In this document: piece after piece, positions 24,537-32,623 of the stretch
How positions within the stretch are numbered: the first letter of the stretch is position 1
Layout: every line of letters starts with the position of its first letter
Assembly (NCBI RefSeq): GCF_002149015.1
Contig: NZ_NGFO01000001.1
Span: forward strand, 186,001-250,000
Length of the DNA: 64,000 nt
From: Gordonia lacunae
GTDB taxonomy: Bacteria; Actinomycetota; Actinomycetes; Mycobacteriales; Mycobacteriaceae
Direction: 5' to 3'
Made by a program: the position numbers and the translations under genes
Notes under the pieces: generated by a model
Seen by the model: the letters and a program-made list of their open reading frames with translations, nothing else
The model's database searches: none
What the model was told of the DNA's origin: nothing

Positions 24537-25463
24537 TCAGTCATCCGGGGTTCGGAGTTCGGTGACCGCGACGCGGGCGACTTCACCGATGGCGCGATCG
24601 ACCTCGGGCAAGGCCATCTCGGATCTCGCGCTCGTCGTGAACACCGCGACCGCCACCGGCAGTTCGCCGGGAAACTCGATGACGCCGACCTCGTTGCGGA
24701 CGGCGACGAGCGTGCCCGTCTTGCCCGCGACGCTGACCCGGCGGAACGGAAAGCCAGACGCGAGGCGCGAGGTGCACACCTGCTTCCGCATCGTCTGGCG
24801 GATGAACTCGCACGACGGCGCGGACGCTGCGCGATCGGTCCAGATCGCGTCGAGCAGGGTCGTGCAGTCTCGCGGTGTTGCGGAACTGGAGTAGGCGGCG
24901 TCATAGGCGCTGACCGATGCGTCGGAGTCGGGATCGGCCAGGGCGGCGAACGCCTCGGCGACGGTGCTCGTACCGGTCTCCCGCTGCAGACGCTCGTGCA
25001 GTTCTGCGACCCCACCGACGATCCGGGTGTTCATCAGGCCGAGTTCGACCAGGTCGTCGTGGATGCGCGGCAACCCGACCTGGCTGAGGATGACGTCGGC
25101 GGCGACATTGTCGGAGACGGTCATCATCGACGTGGCGAGGTCACGCCACGACGTGGTCACCGGGTCCATGAACAGTGCGAGTCCGGTCGGGCCCTGAGCC
25201 CATCGGGTGGGGTCGACCGTGATCGACGCGGCGAGGTCGATGTCACCGCGATCCGCCATGCGGCACAGGGAGATCAGTACCGCCAGTTTGTAGACCGACG
25301 CGAGGACGACCGGCGTGTCGGCGTCGTGGCAGTACTCGACGGGCGTCGGACCGATCGTCCGAACATGGACGCGGCCAGAACATCCCGCATCGGCGAAGAT
25401 CTCGCGGACAACGCGATCAAGGTCGGTGCGGACAGACTCGGGGAGGGTCGCGGGTGCGCTCAC
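24537..25463 (-). CDS. Beta-lactamase-fold serine hydrolase without signal peptide
   Basis: A 308-residue protein with class A beta-lactamase/DD-peptidase motifs: S-V-Y-K (S56, K59), S-D-N (117-119) and K-T-G-T (K248). The omega-loop E-x-x-L-N motif needed for deacylation in class A beta-lactamases is not visible, and there is no signal peptide, so a cytoplasmic or atypically located hydrolase is more likely than a secreted beta-lactamase. Its GTG at 25463 overlaps the stop of the upstream LysR gene by four bases (GTGA, 25460-25463), indicating coupling. The long in-frame extension to 26534 is a shadow of the LysR gene. Its substrate could be a beta-lactam, peptide or ester. Confidence 0.85.
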   Translation of the reverse strand: MSAPATLPESVRTDLDRVVREIFADAGCSGRVHVRTIGPTPVEYCHDADTPVVLASVYKLAVLISLCRMADRGDIDLAASITVDPTRWAQGPTGLALFMDPVTTSWRDLATSMMTVSDNVAADVILSQVGLPRIHDDLVELGLMNTRIVGGVAELHERLQRETGTSTVAEAFAALADPDSDASVSAYDAAYSSSATPRDCTTLLDAIWTDRAASAPSCEFIRQTMRKQVCTSRLASGFPFRRVSVAGKTGTLVAVRNEVGVIEFPGELPVAVAVFTTSARSEMALPEVDRAIGEVARVAVTELRTPDD

Positions 25464-26338
25464 GAGGCTTTGCCCATCCGATAGAGGGCGGCGGTGACGA
25501 CGTCGGCGACCTCGCCGAGGCCGGGTTCGCGATGCACGACCCGTAGGCGCAGAGCGGTGGCGTCTCGACCGATGGGAAGGCAGCGGATGGCCTCGACCGC
25601 CGCGAGAGGGGCACGATCGACGGTCAGCGCGAAGGCGTGCCCGGCGGCGACCGCGGCCAGCACTTGGTCGGCGGCGGTCACCGGATACAGCTGCGGGTCG
25701 AGTCCCGATTCGCGAAGCCGGTCGATCAGTTGATCGTGCGCGGGCGGGTTGAACGACCGAGGCGTGTGGCAGAAGCGCAGGCCCGCCAATTGACGCAGGC
25801 GGGGCCGGTCGGCAGATGCCACCGGATGCGTCGCGGGAACCACCACCGAACGCTTGAGTACGACGACCGGTCCGGTGGCCAATGAGCCGGTGACACAGGG
25901 GGCTTCGACGACGGCGAGATCGAGCGAGCCGGCCGACACCTGTTCGACGAGATTCACCGTCGAGGCGCTGACCGTCTCCTGTCCGGAAGCGACTTCGGCG
26001 AGGCGTTGTGCCAGAGTGGCCGTCACCGTCGAACCGGTCAGTGATGCAGCACCCCATCGCAATACCTCGGTGCGCTCGTGCAAGCGGCGAGCCTCGCCGA
26101 TGAATCTCGAGGCATCGTCGACGAGCAGACGAGCGCGGGGCAGGAGTTCGCGGCCGGCGTCGGTGAGCTCGGCGCCGCGCGTGGTGCGTCGGATGAGCTG
26201 GAGTCCCAGCTGCTTTTCCAGACGTCGCAGACCTTGCGACACCGGCGGCTGCGTCATCTCCAGGCGGGCCGCGGCCTCGCCGAAATGACCCTCTTCGGCC
26301 ACGGCGACGAAGAACCGCAAGTGCCTGATCAGATCCAC
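25460..26338 (-). CDS. LysR-family transcriptional regulator
   Basis: A 292-residue LysR protein. The N-terminal winged helix is typical: L-R-H-L-R-F-F-V-A-V-A-E-E-G-H-F-G-E-A-A, Q-P-P-V-S-Q-G-L-R-R-L-E-K-Q-L-G. An effector-binding domain follows. Start is GTG 26338. It is divergent from an alpha/beta hydrolase (GTG 26394), so 55 bp hold both promoters and any LysR site, and its 3' end is coupled to the beta-lactamase-fold hydrolase. It may control both neighbours; no T-N11-A site stands out. Confidence 0.9.
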   Translation of the reverse strand: MDLIRHLRFFVAVAEEGHFGEAAARLEMTQPPVSQGLRRLEKQLGLQLIRRTTRGAELTDAGRELLPRARLLVDDASRFIGEARRLHERTEVLRWGAASLTGSTVTATLAQRLAEVASGQETVSASTVNLVEQVSAGSLDLAVVEAPCVTGSLATGPVVVLKRSVVVPATHPVASADRPRLRQLAGLRFCHTPRSFNPPAHDQLIDRLRESGLDPQLYPVTAADQVLAAVAAGHAFALTVDRAPLAAVEAIRCLPIGRDATALRLRVVHREPGLGEVADVVTAALYRMGKAS

Positions 26339-26393
26339 GGGTTCCAGGATGGCATGGTTGGTGCAGCGAGTGTCTCAGCGAGGAGGAGCAGGC

Positions 26394-27233
26394 GTGGATA
26401 CGTTCCAGACCGACGGACTGATCTTCGAGGTGACCGATCTGGGAGCCGTCGACGACCCGACTGTAGTTCTCCTTCACGGATTCCCCCAGGACCGCACCGC
26501 GTGGGACGAGGTAGGGCAGTCGCTTGCCGACCACGGCTTTCGGGTCCTGATCCCGAACCTGCGCGGTTACTCACCTGAGGCGTGTCCGCGGCCGGTGTCG
26601 CGGTACGGGTTGCCACGCCTCGTCGCCGACGTCATCGCGTTGCTCGACGCGGCCGAGGTGGACAGTGCTCACCTCGTGGGCCACGACTGGGGAGGGGCTT
26701 TGGTGTGGACGATGCGCAGAACTCATCCATACCGACTGCGTACCGCCACCATCGTGTCGACCCCGCACCCCCAGGCCCTGACATGGGGGATGGTGCGGAC
26801 AGGGCAGGCGCTGCGTAGCTGGTACATGCTCGCGCTGGCGCTGCCGGCCGTGCCGGAACACGTCTTGACACGACACCTGGCTCGATTCTTGAAACGATCA
26901 GGTCTTTCCGAGGACCGTGCGAACCGCTATCAGCAACGTATGAAGAGAGAAGGTGTCGCGCGGGGCGCAGTCAACTGGTATCGGCGGATGCTGTTCGAGC
27001 AGCTTCGCCCGCCGAAGCATCCCCGGACGTCGTCGCAACGGGCGGTGCCCACGGTCTACATCTACGGTCGGGATGATCCGTTCTTCAGCGTAGCTGTGAT
27101 GCGCAAGACCGCCGAAGTTGCTCGCGGCGTGGAAGTCCGCGAGTTGCGCGGCGGACATTGGCTTCCGGAGTCCGAACCGGAGGCGCTGTTGCACAGCATT
27201 GTTCGGCAGGTCTCGAATCCCAGTACCGACTGA
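26394..27233 (+). CDS. Alpha/beta hydrolase, epoxide-hydrolase-like
   Basis: A 279-residue alpha/beta hydrolase. The oxyanion-hole motif H-G-F-P (28-31), nucleophile elbow G-H-D-W-G-G with Asp98, acid in Y-G-R-D-D-P-F-F and base in G-G-H-W-L-P-E are all present. An aspartate nucleophile with H-G-x-P points to epoxide hydrolases (or haloalkane dehalogenases) rather than esterases. GTG 26394 has AGGAGGAG six bases upstream, so the ATG at 26349 is rejected. It has no signal peptide. It is divergent from a LysR gene that may regulate it. Confidence 0.85.
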   Translation: MDTFQTDGLIFEVTDLGAVDDPTVVLLHGFPQDRTAWDEVGQSLADHGFRVLIPNLRGYSPEACPRPVSRYGLPRLVADVIALLDAAEVDSAHLVGHDWGGALVWTMRRTHPYRLRTATIVSTPHPQALTWGMVRTGQALRSWYMLALALPAVPEHVLTRHLARFLKRSGLSEDRANRYQQRMKREGVARGAVNWYRRMLFEQLRPPKHPRTSSQRAVPTVYIYGRDDPFFSVAVMRKTAEVARGVEVRELRGGHWLPESEPEALLHSIVRQVSNPSTD

Positions 27234-27583
27234 ACGGGCCGGCGCATATATCGCTCTTTACTGCGTGGGGCCCCTGGTGTGCTGCGCAGCAGATGGGTGT
27301 GTTACCGACTTCTCCTCCGGCAGAAGAAGTCCCCGGGTCGATCGGCGTGGAGATCGGGATGATTCTTGTTCCCGGTGCAGCTGCAGCTCATCGACGTTGC
27401 GGCAGTTTGCGCCGGACTTTGGACACAACTGCCGCAACTCGAACCGCGGCCCCGAAACGGGACCGTGCATGGCCTTCACAACACCACAGTGACTAGCGAA
27501 TCGTCGCTAACAACCGCATGTTGGTTGTTCGCTGGACTGGGCCATGGCTAAGGTGTGTGGACCCCATGTCGAGCCGTCGTCGC
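27234..27583. other. Intergenic region of 350 bp without a supported gene
   Basis: The region lies between the end of the alpha/beta hydrolase and the end of the HD-domain gene. All frames give only short, unconvincing ORFs on both strands. Base composition falls toward the right as the GC-poorer operon at 27.6-30.7 kb begins. An imperfect inverted repeat (AACAAC/GTTGTT, 27508-27529) could help terminate the leftward operon. Confidence 0.5.
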
Positions 27584-28171
27584 TCATCCTCTGAGCCGGG
27601 CGAGTTCGTCCCGGAGGTTTTCGCGAGCACGACGTTCCCAGTGGGTCCGGCCGTAGTCTGTTTTGTACAGCGAGTCCATGTCAAGTAGATGGTTGAGAAC
27701 GGTAGTCCGACCTGCTTTGTAAGCATCGTCTTCGACGCCAGAGTATTCGTCGCGGACACTGGAGTTGTAGGCGGCATACTCGCTCGGGCTGCTCGCCAGT
27801 ATCGACAAGTCCGCGTCGCACAGTGCCGCCGCGTTCTGGTCGCAAATGTCGGCGGTGTGCGTAGCGGTGACTCGAACAAGCCGTGCGACCTCGGGCGCAC
27901 ACGCACGGCCGGTCAGCACCGTCTCGGCGAGGCTGGCGGACCTTTCTTCATTGTCTGGGGAGCCGATCTCGTAGACGGAATCGTGAAACCATGCCGCGAG
28001 CTGAACTGCTTCTTCATCGAAGGGAGTACCGGCAGAGCGTAGTACGGAAAGCGAGCTGATGACTTGATTCAAGTGTCGAACGTCATGGTACTTCCGATGG
28101 GGTTCGCTCCATCGGCTGATCAGCGCATCCCGATCCTGTGTGTTTAGGTATGCGGTTCCATGCTCAGGCAT
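27584..28171 (-). CDS. HD-superfamily predicted metal-dependent phosphohydrolase
   Basis: A 195-residue protein with Y-H-D-V-R-H-L (29-35) and the H-D pair in A-A-W-F-H-D-S-V-Y (59-67), followed by T-A-T-H-T and a late aspartate in C-D-A-D-L. This pattern matches the predicted metal-dependent HD phosphohydrolases of the COG4339 type, whose substrate is unknown. ATG 28171 has AAGGGCGAG upstream, and its start lies inside the last codons of the upstream gene (stop 28164-28166), so translation may be coupled. It is the last gene of the five-gene operon. Whether it belongs functionally to the module or is a passenger is unclear. Confidence 0.75.
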   Translation of the reverse strand: MPEHGTAYLNTQDRDALISRWSEPHRKYHDVRHLNQVISSLSVLRSAGTPFDEEAVQLAAWFHDSVYEIGSPDNEERSASLAETVLTGRACAPEVARLVRVTATHTADICDQNAAALCDADLSILASSPSEYAAYNSSVRDEYSGVEDDAYKAGRTTVLNHLLDMDSLYKTDYGRTHWERRARENLRDELARLRG

Positions 28172-28454
28172 GAAACTCGCCCTTGGGTAGGCGTTGCCGA
28201 GCCGTTGACGGCCACCCTTCCGCTGGGGTGGTAATGGTCCAGTTGTCGGGAACTCGGCTGAAATCCATCCATCGACCATGTCCCAAGTAGAGCGAGTACG
28301 CCTCTTCGTCCGGGAAGTTGCCCATTCGCACATAGACTGACTCGCCGTCGAAGTTTCCGACGTACCACGAGCTGTCGAGCGGATCGGCAACAAAGTCGAT
28401 CTGTGTGGCGAGCGCTTGGTCGAGGTCTGCAACGACGGACGCACGTGTTACCAC
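28164..28454 (-). CDS. Small hypothetical protein in T7SS-like operon
   Basis: A 96-residue soluble protein without recognisable family. It has an N-terminal amphipathic helix (V-V-A-D-L-D-Q-A-L-A-T-Q) followed by a beta-rich part with D-S-S-W-Y-V-G-N-F, S-V-Y-V-R-M-G and W-M-D-F-S-R-V-P. Size, acidic character and position behind the WXG-domain gene are what one expects of an immunity or chaperone protein, but this is inference. It begins 15 bp after the previous gene and overlaps the HD gene start by eight bases. Codon use is less GC-rich than in the nuo genes. Confidence 0.6.
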   Translation of the reverse strand: MVTRASVVADLDQALATQIDFVADPLDSSWYVGNFDGESVYVRMGNFPDEEAYSLYLGHGRWMDFSRVPDNWTITTPAEGWPSTARQRLPKGEFHA

Positions 28455-28469
28455 TCTGACTCCTATGTG

Positions 28470-29006
28470 TTAATCGTCGAAGTGTGCGGAACTGACCATA
28501 TCGTTCAGGGCTGACCACTTCTCAAGGCGAGTTGACATGGTGGTACCCGTGCACTGCAGGAGGTAGGCCACATTGCCCCGTCGATATGCCTCGAACTTAT
28601 TGACCGTGTAGAGCCATTTGCCATCTTCTCGATGACTGCCTGCTTGTATGGTCGCTCCTTCGGTACGCGTACTTATCGGATACCGGTCCGCGCGTTGCTC
28701 GGTCCACTCCGGAAACTCGCGAGCCTCGACGAAGGCGTGATCGAACAAGTCGTTGATATCAACCGTCGCGTCCACTATGAAACGTGTCAGGATCACGGTG
28801 ACGTTGTCCGTAAAACCCCCTTCATGGGCTTGTTGCGCTAAGTACAAGGCTATGAGCCCCATTTTCGCACCTGCGGGGTCGGCTCGATATTCGACAGCGT
28901 CTACCTCGATGCGCACGTCACCCGGGAGTGTTAGAGGATCGGCGACGCGTGATTGAACTACCGCCATCCGCTCAAGTCTGTCGTACAAAGTCCAGTTCTC
29001 GCTCAA
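28470..29006 (-). CDS. Hypothetical protein, LpqN/DcrB-like fold suspected
   Basis: A 178-residue soluble protein. I choose TTG 29006 because it overlaps the stop of the upstream gene as TTGA, in the same way that the two upstream junctions overlap as GTGA; ATG 28967 is the alternative and removes 13 residues. Patterns such as G-G-F-T-D-N-V-T-V and a C-terminal amphipathic helix recall LpqN-type or Mog1/PsbP/DcrB-type domains, the latter known as effector adaptors in other secretion systems. The likeness is weak. Its place directly after the WXG-domain protein suggests an adaptor or immunity role. Confidence 0.55.
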   Translation of the reverse strand: MSENWTLYDRLERMAVVQSRVADPLTLPGDVRIEVDAVEYRADPAGAKMGLIALYLAQQAHEGGFTDNVTVILTRFIVDATVDINDLFDHAFVEAREFPEWTEQRADRYPISTRTEGATIQAGSHREDGKWLYTVNKFEAYRRGNVAYLLQCTGTTMSTRLEKWSALNDMVSSAHFDD

Positions 29007-30298
29007 TCGAACAAGCCACCAATCTGCTTTCCGAATGTTCCTCCGACAAGTCCACCGGCAAGGCCACCGACGACTACCCCGATGCCGACACCGATAGGAC
29101 CACCTGCTGCGCCTGCCAACGCACCGTACTCGGCGCCCGCCCACGCACCACCGACGGCACCTACGCCACTTCCCGCCGCTTCAGGGACGCTCTCCTCGCC
29201 ATTCTTGACTTGGTTGTACCCGTCGTAGACCTCGTAGGCCACTGCCGCTGGTAGGGCGATCTTCGCCGCAACCTTCGTGGCTGTTGCGCCCATGCGGTCG
29301 GGAGCTACTTCTACTGGGCCAGCTCGAGGCGCCCGTGATTCAACCTCCCTTGGATCCGGCAGAACCGGCCTGTCCGGGTCTATCCCGAGACGCGTGTTCA
29401 CGGACTCGCGGCTTGTGGATGAAGACCTGATGATGTCGTCAAGTGCCTGCTCGCGGCTCATCCCGTATTTTCGAGCTTTGTGCTCGATCAGTTGTTCCAA
29501 ATTCTTGTTTGGCTCTTCGCGAAACAGCTGGGATGCGAGGTTTTGATCCGCCATAAGGGCGCGAGCCTTCGATCGGATCTCGTTCCGCAGCTCTTGCGCA
29601 ATCAGTGCCCGCTGATCCAATGGCATATCAGACTTTGCCAAAGTGTCATTGAGGGACTTCAGTCTCCGTTCGGCTTCTGCGTAGTAACTCCTAGTCTCGG
29701 AATTCGTTAGTGATCCATCCGGGTAGTGTGGAAGACCAAGCGATGCAATACCGAAGACGCCCGCGTAGGTACCGTCAAATGCTCCCGGTGGAATCTGTTC
29801 AGGACGAAGTTCTCCGTCTGCTGCTCTGATCGCCGCGGCCAGATCATCATCCGCAGCCTCTGCATTGATCAACAGTTGGTTGACTCGAATCTGAAGCGCC
29901 GTCCGAAGGGACTCCCTCTTCTCCGAGTCCTCGGCGGACATCACGGTCTGTAGGGTGGAGGCCACTCTGCCGCTATCCTCGACGATAAAGCTATTGCTAA
30001 ACGCGTCGCCGCGGATCTGGCCGAGGACTCGCTTGATGGTTTCGATCTTCTGTGCCGCAGCCTGCGCGGCCGCAGCTATCGTGGCGAGTTGGTTTCCGTG
30101 AGCATCGAAGTCAACCCGGGCCCGACCAATGGAACGCTTTGCGGCTGCGGCCGCGTCACCGTCCCATGAAGAGAACGTATCCAGGTTCTTCAGATTAGTT
30201 GACTGAGTCGTGCAGTGTTCTGCTTGGCCAGCGCACACGCGGAAAACCGCTTCAATGTCCGCTACATTCCAGCGATCGATATCGGATATCGATATCAC
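29003..30298 (-). CDS. WXG-domain protein with glycine-zipper C-terminus, T7SS effector candidate
   Basis: A 431-residue protein starting at GTG 30298. The N-terminal 110 residues are a helical hairpin with W-D-G at 45-47 and I-D-R-W near the start, as in WXG100-like type VII secretion substrates of mycobacteria. Residues about 120-330 are helical and charged with no motif that I recognise. The last 90 residues are Gly/Ala-rich and hydrophobic (G-S-G-V-G-A-V-G-G, G-G-P-I-G-V-G-I-G-V-V-V-G-G), a glycine-zipper-like membrane segment. This layout suggests a secreted or membrane-inserting effector. The start overlaps the upstream DUF2580-type gene (GTGA, 30295-30298). Local GC is low: 27 of the 60 bases 29461-29520 are G or C. 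Confidence 0.65.
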   Translation of the reverse strand: MISISDIDRWNVADIEAVFRVCAGQAEHCTTQSTNLKNLDTFSSWDGDAAAAAKRSIGRARVDFDAHGNQLATIAAAAQAAAQKIETIKRVLGQIRGDAFSNSFIVEDSGRVASTLQTVMSAEDSEKRESLRTALQIRVNQLLINAEAADDDLAAAIRAADGELRPEQIPPGAFDGTYAGVFGIASLGLPHYPDGSLTNSETRSYYAEAERRLKSLNDTLAKSDMPLDQRALIAQELRNEIRSKARALMADQNLASQLFREEPNKNLEQLIEHKARKYGMSREQALDDIIRSSSTSRESVNTRLGIDPDRPVLPDPREVESRAPRAGPVEVAPDRMGATATKVAAKIALPAAVAYEVYDGYNQVKNGEESVPEAAGSGVGAVGGAWAGAEYGALAGAAGGPIGVGIGVVVGGLAGGLVGGTFGKQIGGLFD

Positions 30299-30651
30299 AA
30301 GTTGAGCATTCGGTCCGAGACCGGGGGAGCGACGTCCGCTTGGCCGTCGCTAGGCGGTTTCGCGAGGTTGGCGGCTGAAATGCTGTCATCGAGTTCGAAC
30401 TTGTACGCCGCAGCTACGAACCGAGCTGAGTTCTCTCCGAGACGTGCGGTCAGGTCCCGCGCAGACGCCTGCAGTCCACCAACTTGTTCTGCCAATGCTC
30501 GAGCCGACGCGCCCACCCAGCCAGCTTCAGCGGCCTCCGTCAAGGTCCGGAACCCGCCATGAAAAACGTCGATGGCCTCGTCGTGCCAACCGCCTAGCTG
30601 TTGACCCCCATACCGCAGATTGACAGGATCAACCGACACTCTCTCGCTCAT
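30295..30651 (-). CDS. DUF2580/EspC-type type VII secretion target
   Basis: A 118-residue helical protein with G-W-V-G (W45, G47) between two predicted helices. Near the end is an A-A-Y-K-F-E-L-D-D-S-I-S-A-A-N-L stretch, close to, but one residue longer than, the Y-x-x-x-D/E secretion motif of EspC-like proteins. Its size and layout match the DUF2580/EspC family, partners of ESX substrates. ATG 30651 has GGGGGT six bases upstream; the ATG at 30741 has none. It is the first gene of the operon, and a 184-bp gap to the end of nuoN holds the promoter. No ESX core genes (EccA-E, MycP) lie in the window, so export would need a machinery encoded elsewhere. Confidence 0.7.
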   Translation of the reverse strand: MSERVSVDPVNLRYGGQQLGGWHDEAIDVFHGGFRTLTEAAEAGWVGASARALAEQVGGLQASARDLTARLGENSARFVAAAYKFELDDSISAANLAKPPSDGQADVAPPVSDRMLNL

Positions 30652-30835
30652 TGCGACCCCCAGCCATCGACGAGCATGCGACCCGAGGTATTCGGACCCG
30701 TATCGATAGTAGGTGGGCAGGCCCTTCCGTACGGGGTGCACGTTGCTTCTGGGGATGGACCGGACACAAGTCGGTTACCCGGCATGGGACGCGGCTACCA
30801 GCATTGCGTTCCACAGACGGGCGCTTGTTGCCAAA

Positions 30836-32623
30836 TCAGCGCAGGAACACCGCTGCCGAATCGGCGAGATCGAGGAGCGGCTGTGGGAAGACGCCGAGCG
30901 CGACCGTCACCAGGGTGCACAGGGCGATGCCAGACGTCGTCAACATACTCGGTTTCACCACGTGTGGGGCACCGGCGGTGGGGACGTCGTCGAAGAACAT
31001 GGCGACGATGATGCGGATGTAGACGTAGGCGGCGATCGCGCTGCTGATGACGCCGATGACCACGAGGACGCCGCCGCCGGACCCGGCGGCGGCGGCGAAG
31101 ACGTCGAACTTGGCGATGAAGCCACTGGTCAGCGGGATGCCCGCGAAGGAGAGCAGGTAGACCGCGAACATGGCGCCCACCAGCGGGTAACGGCGTCCCA
31201 AGCCCGACCACTGGGTGAGGTCGGTGGCCTCGCGTCCGGAGAGGTGTGGGTTCCGCGGGGCCGGTGCCGCACCGTGGATGGCGACGCTGCGAGCCGACGT
31301 CCCGCTGTCGGTGTCGGGCTCGCGGATCACGGCGACGGTGGCGAAGGCGCCGAGAGTGGTGAAGGCGTAGGCGGCCAGGTAGAACAAGGTGGCGCCGAGT
31401 CCGGCGTCGTCGAAGGCGATCAGACCGAGCAGGATGAAGCCGGCGTGCGCGATGGACGAGTACGCGAGCATCCGTTTCACGTCGTTCTGCGTCACCGCCA
31501 TGACCGAGGCGATGACCATCGAGGCGATCGCCACGGCCCACAACGCGGGCTCCCACTGCTCGCGGAGCCCCTCGAAGCCGACGTAGAACACTCGCAGCAG
31601 TGCCCCGAAGGCGGCGACCTTGGTCGCTGCTGCCATGAACGCGGTGACCGGTGTCGGCGCGCCCTGGTAGACATCGGGAATCCACGAATGAAACGGCACC
31701 GCACCCACTTTGAAGAGCAGGCCGACGGCGAGCAACGCCAGCCCGATGAGGGCCAGCGTGGTGTCGCCGCCACTGTCGGCGGCCGCCGAGATCGACGCAC
31801 CGATCGTCGAGAGGTTGAGCGAGCCCGTGGCGCCGTAGACGAAGGCCGAACCGAACAGGAAGAACGCCGACGAGAATGCGCCCAGCAGGAAGTATTTCAG
31901 CGAGGCCTCCTGCGAGATGAGGCGCCGGCGCCGCGCGAGTCCGCACAGCAGATACAGCGGGAGCGAGAACACCTCCAACGCGACGAACATCGTGGGCAGG
32001 TCACCGCATGCCGGGAACAGCATCATCCCGCCCACCGCGAGCAGCGCCAGCGGGAAGACCTCTGTGGTGACCGCGCCGGCGCGGGTGGCCTCGAACTCGG
32101 CGTCGGTGTTGGGCACCGATGCCCCGGACGGGGTGAACATGTCCGCGTCGACGCCACCGCCGGCCGGGCCGCCGCTGGTGATGCCGTTGCCGGTCGACGA
32201 CCCGTCTGGTCCGCCGACCCCGGCGAGCTTGCGCATCGTCACGGGTGCCACGACACGTTCGAGGCGACGCTCGGCCATGAACCCGACCGCAACGATGGCG
32301 ATGATCAGCAGCAGCCCTTGCAGATACAGGGTCGGGCGGTCGATCACGACCGCGCCGGACATCGCGAACTCGCCGTTCCCGCCGTCCCGCGTCTGCGCGA
32401 CCGCCACCGTGACCAGCGCGGCGAAGCCGATGACCGGTGCGCCCAGCGAAAGCGACAGTTGGAGCGGGTATCGGAGCCGGCGTGGTGCGAAGGCCTCGAC
32501 GAGCACCCCGATGACCCCGGCACCGAACACGATGAGCATCGGAGACAGTGACGCGTACTCGATGTTGGGAGTGTCGATGGCGGCGAGCGTCAGCGGACCG
32601 TCGGTGACGGTTGTCGGGTTCAT
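30836..32623 (-). CDS. nuoN: NADH-quinone oxidoreductase subunit N
   Basis: A 595-residue antiporter-like membrane subunit of complex I, one of three that pump protons. The discontinuous-helix lysine/glutamate pattern is visible: F-E-V-F-S-L-P-L-Y-L-L-C (as V-A-L-E-V-F-S), K-Y-F-L-L-G-A-F-S-S, and F-K-V-G-A-V-P-F-H-S-W-I-P-D-V. A loop of about 60 residues near 130-190, rich in Gly/Pro/Thr, is unusually long. ATG 32623 shares one base with the nuoM stop (TGATG). It is the last gene of the nuo operon. Confidence 0.96.
   Translation of the reverse strand: MNPTTVTDGPLTLAAIDTPNIEYASLSPMLIVFGAGVIGVLVEAFAPRRLRYPLQLSLSLGAPVIGFAALVTVAVAQTRDGGNGEFAMSGAVVIDRPTLYLQGLLLIIAIVAVGFMAERRLERVVAPVTMRKLAGVGGPDGSSTGNGITSGGPAGGGVDADMFTPSGASVPNTDAEFEATRAGAVTTEVFPLALLAVGGMMLFPACGDLPTMFVALEVFSLPLYLLCGLARRRRLISQEASLKYFLLGAFSSAFFLFGSAFVYGATGSLNLSTIGASISAAADSGGDTTLALIGLALLAVGLLFKVGAVPFHSWIPDVYQGAPTPVTAFMAAATKVAAFGALLRVFYVGFEGLREQWEPALWAVAIASMVIASVMAVTQNDVKRMLAYSSIAHAGFILLGLIAFDDAGLGATLFYLAAYAFTTLGAFATVAVIREPDTDSGTSARSVAIHGAAPAPRNPHLSGREATDLTQWSGLGRRYPLVGAMFAVYLLSFAGIPLTSGFIAKFDVFAAAAGSGGGVLVVIGVISSAIAAYVYIRIIVAMFFDDVPTAGAPHVVKPSMLTTSGIALCTLVTVALGVFPQPLLDLADSAAVFLR

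Noticed and set aside
25464..26534. 665-residue frame containing the beta-lactamase-fold protein
   Set aside because: The extra part is out of phase with the LysR gene, which has a convincing HTH; the GTG at 25463 is the real start.
30713..32551. 612-residue plus-strand ORF opposite nuoN
   Set aside because: Highly charged, low-complexity translation typical of the antisense frame of a membrane protein gene.
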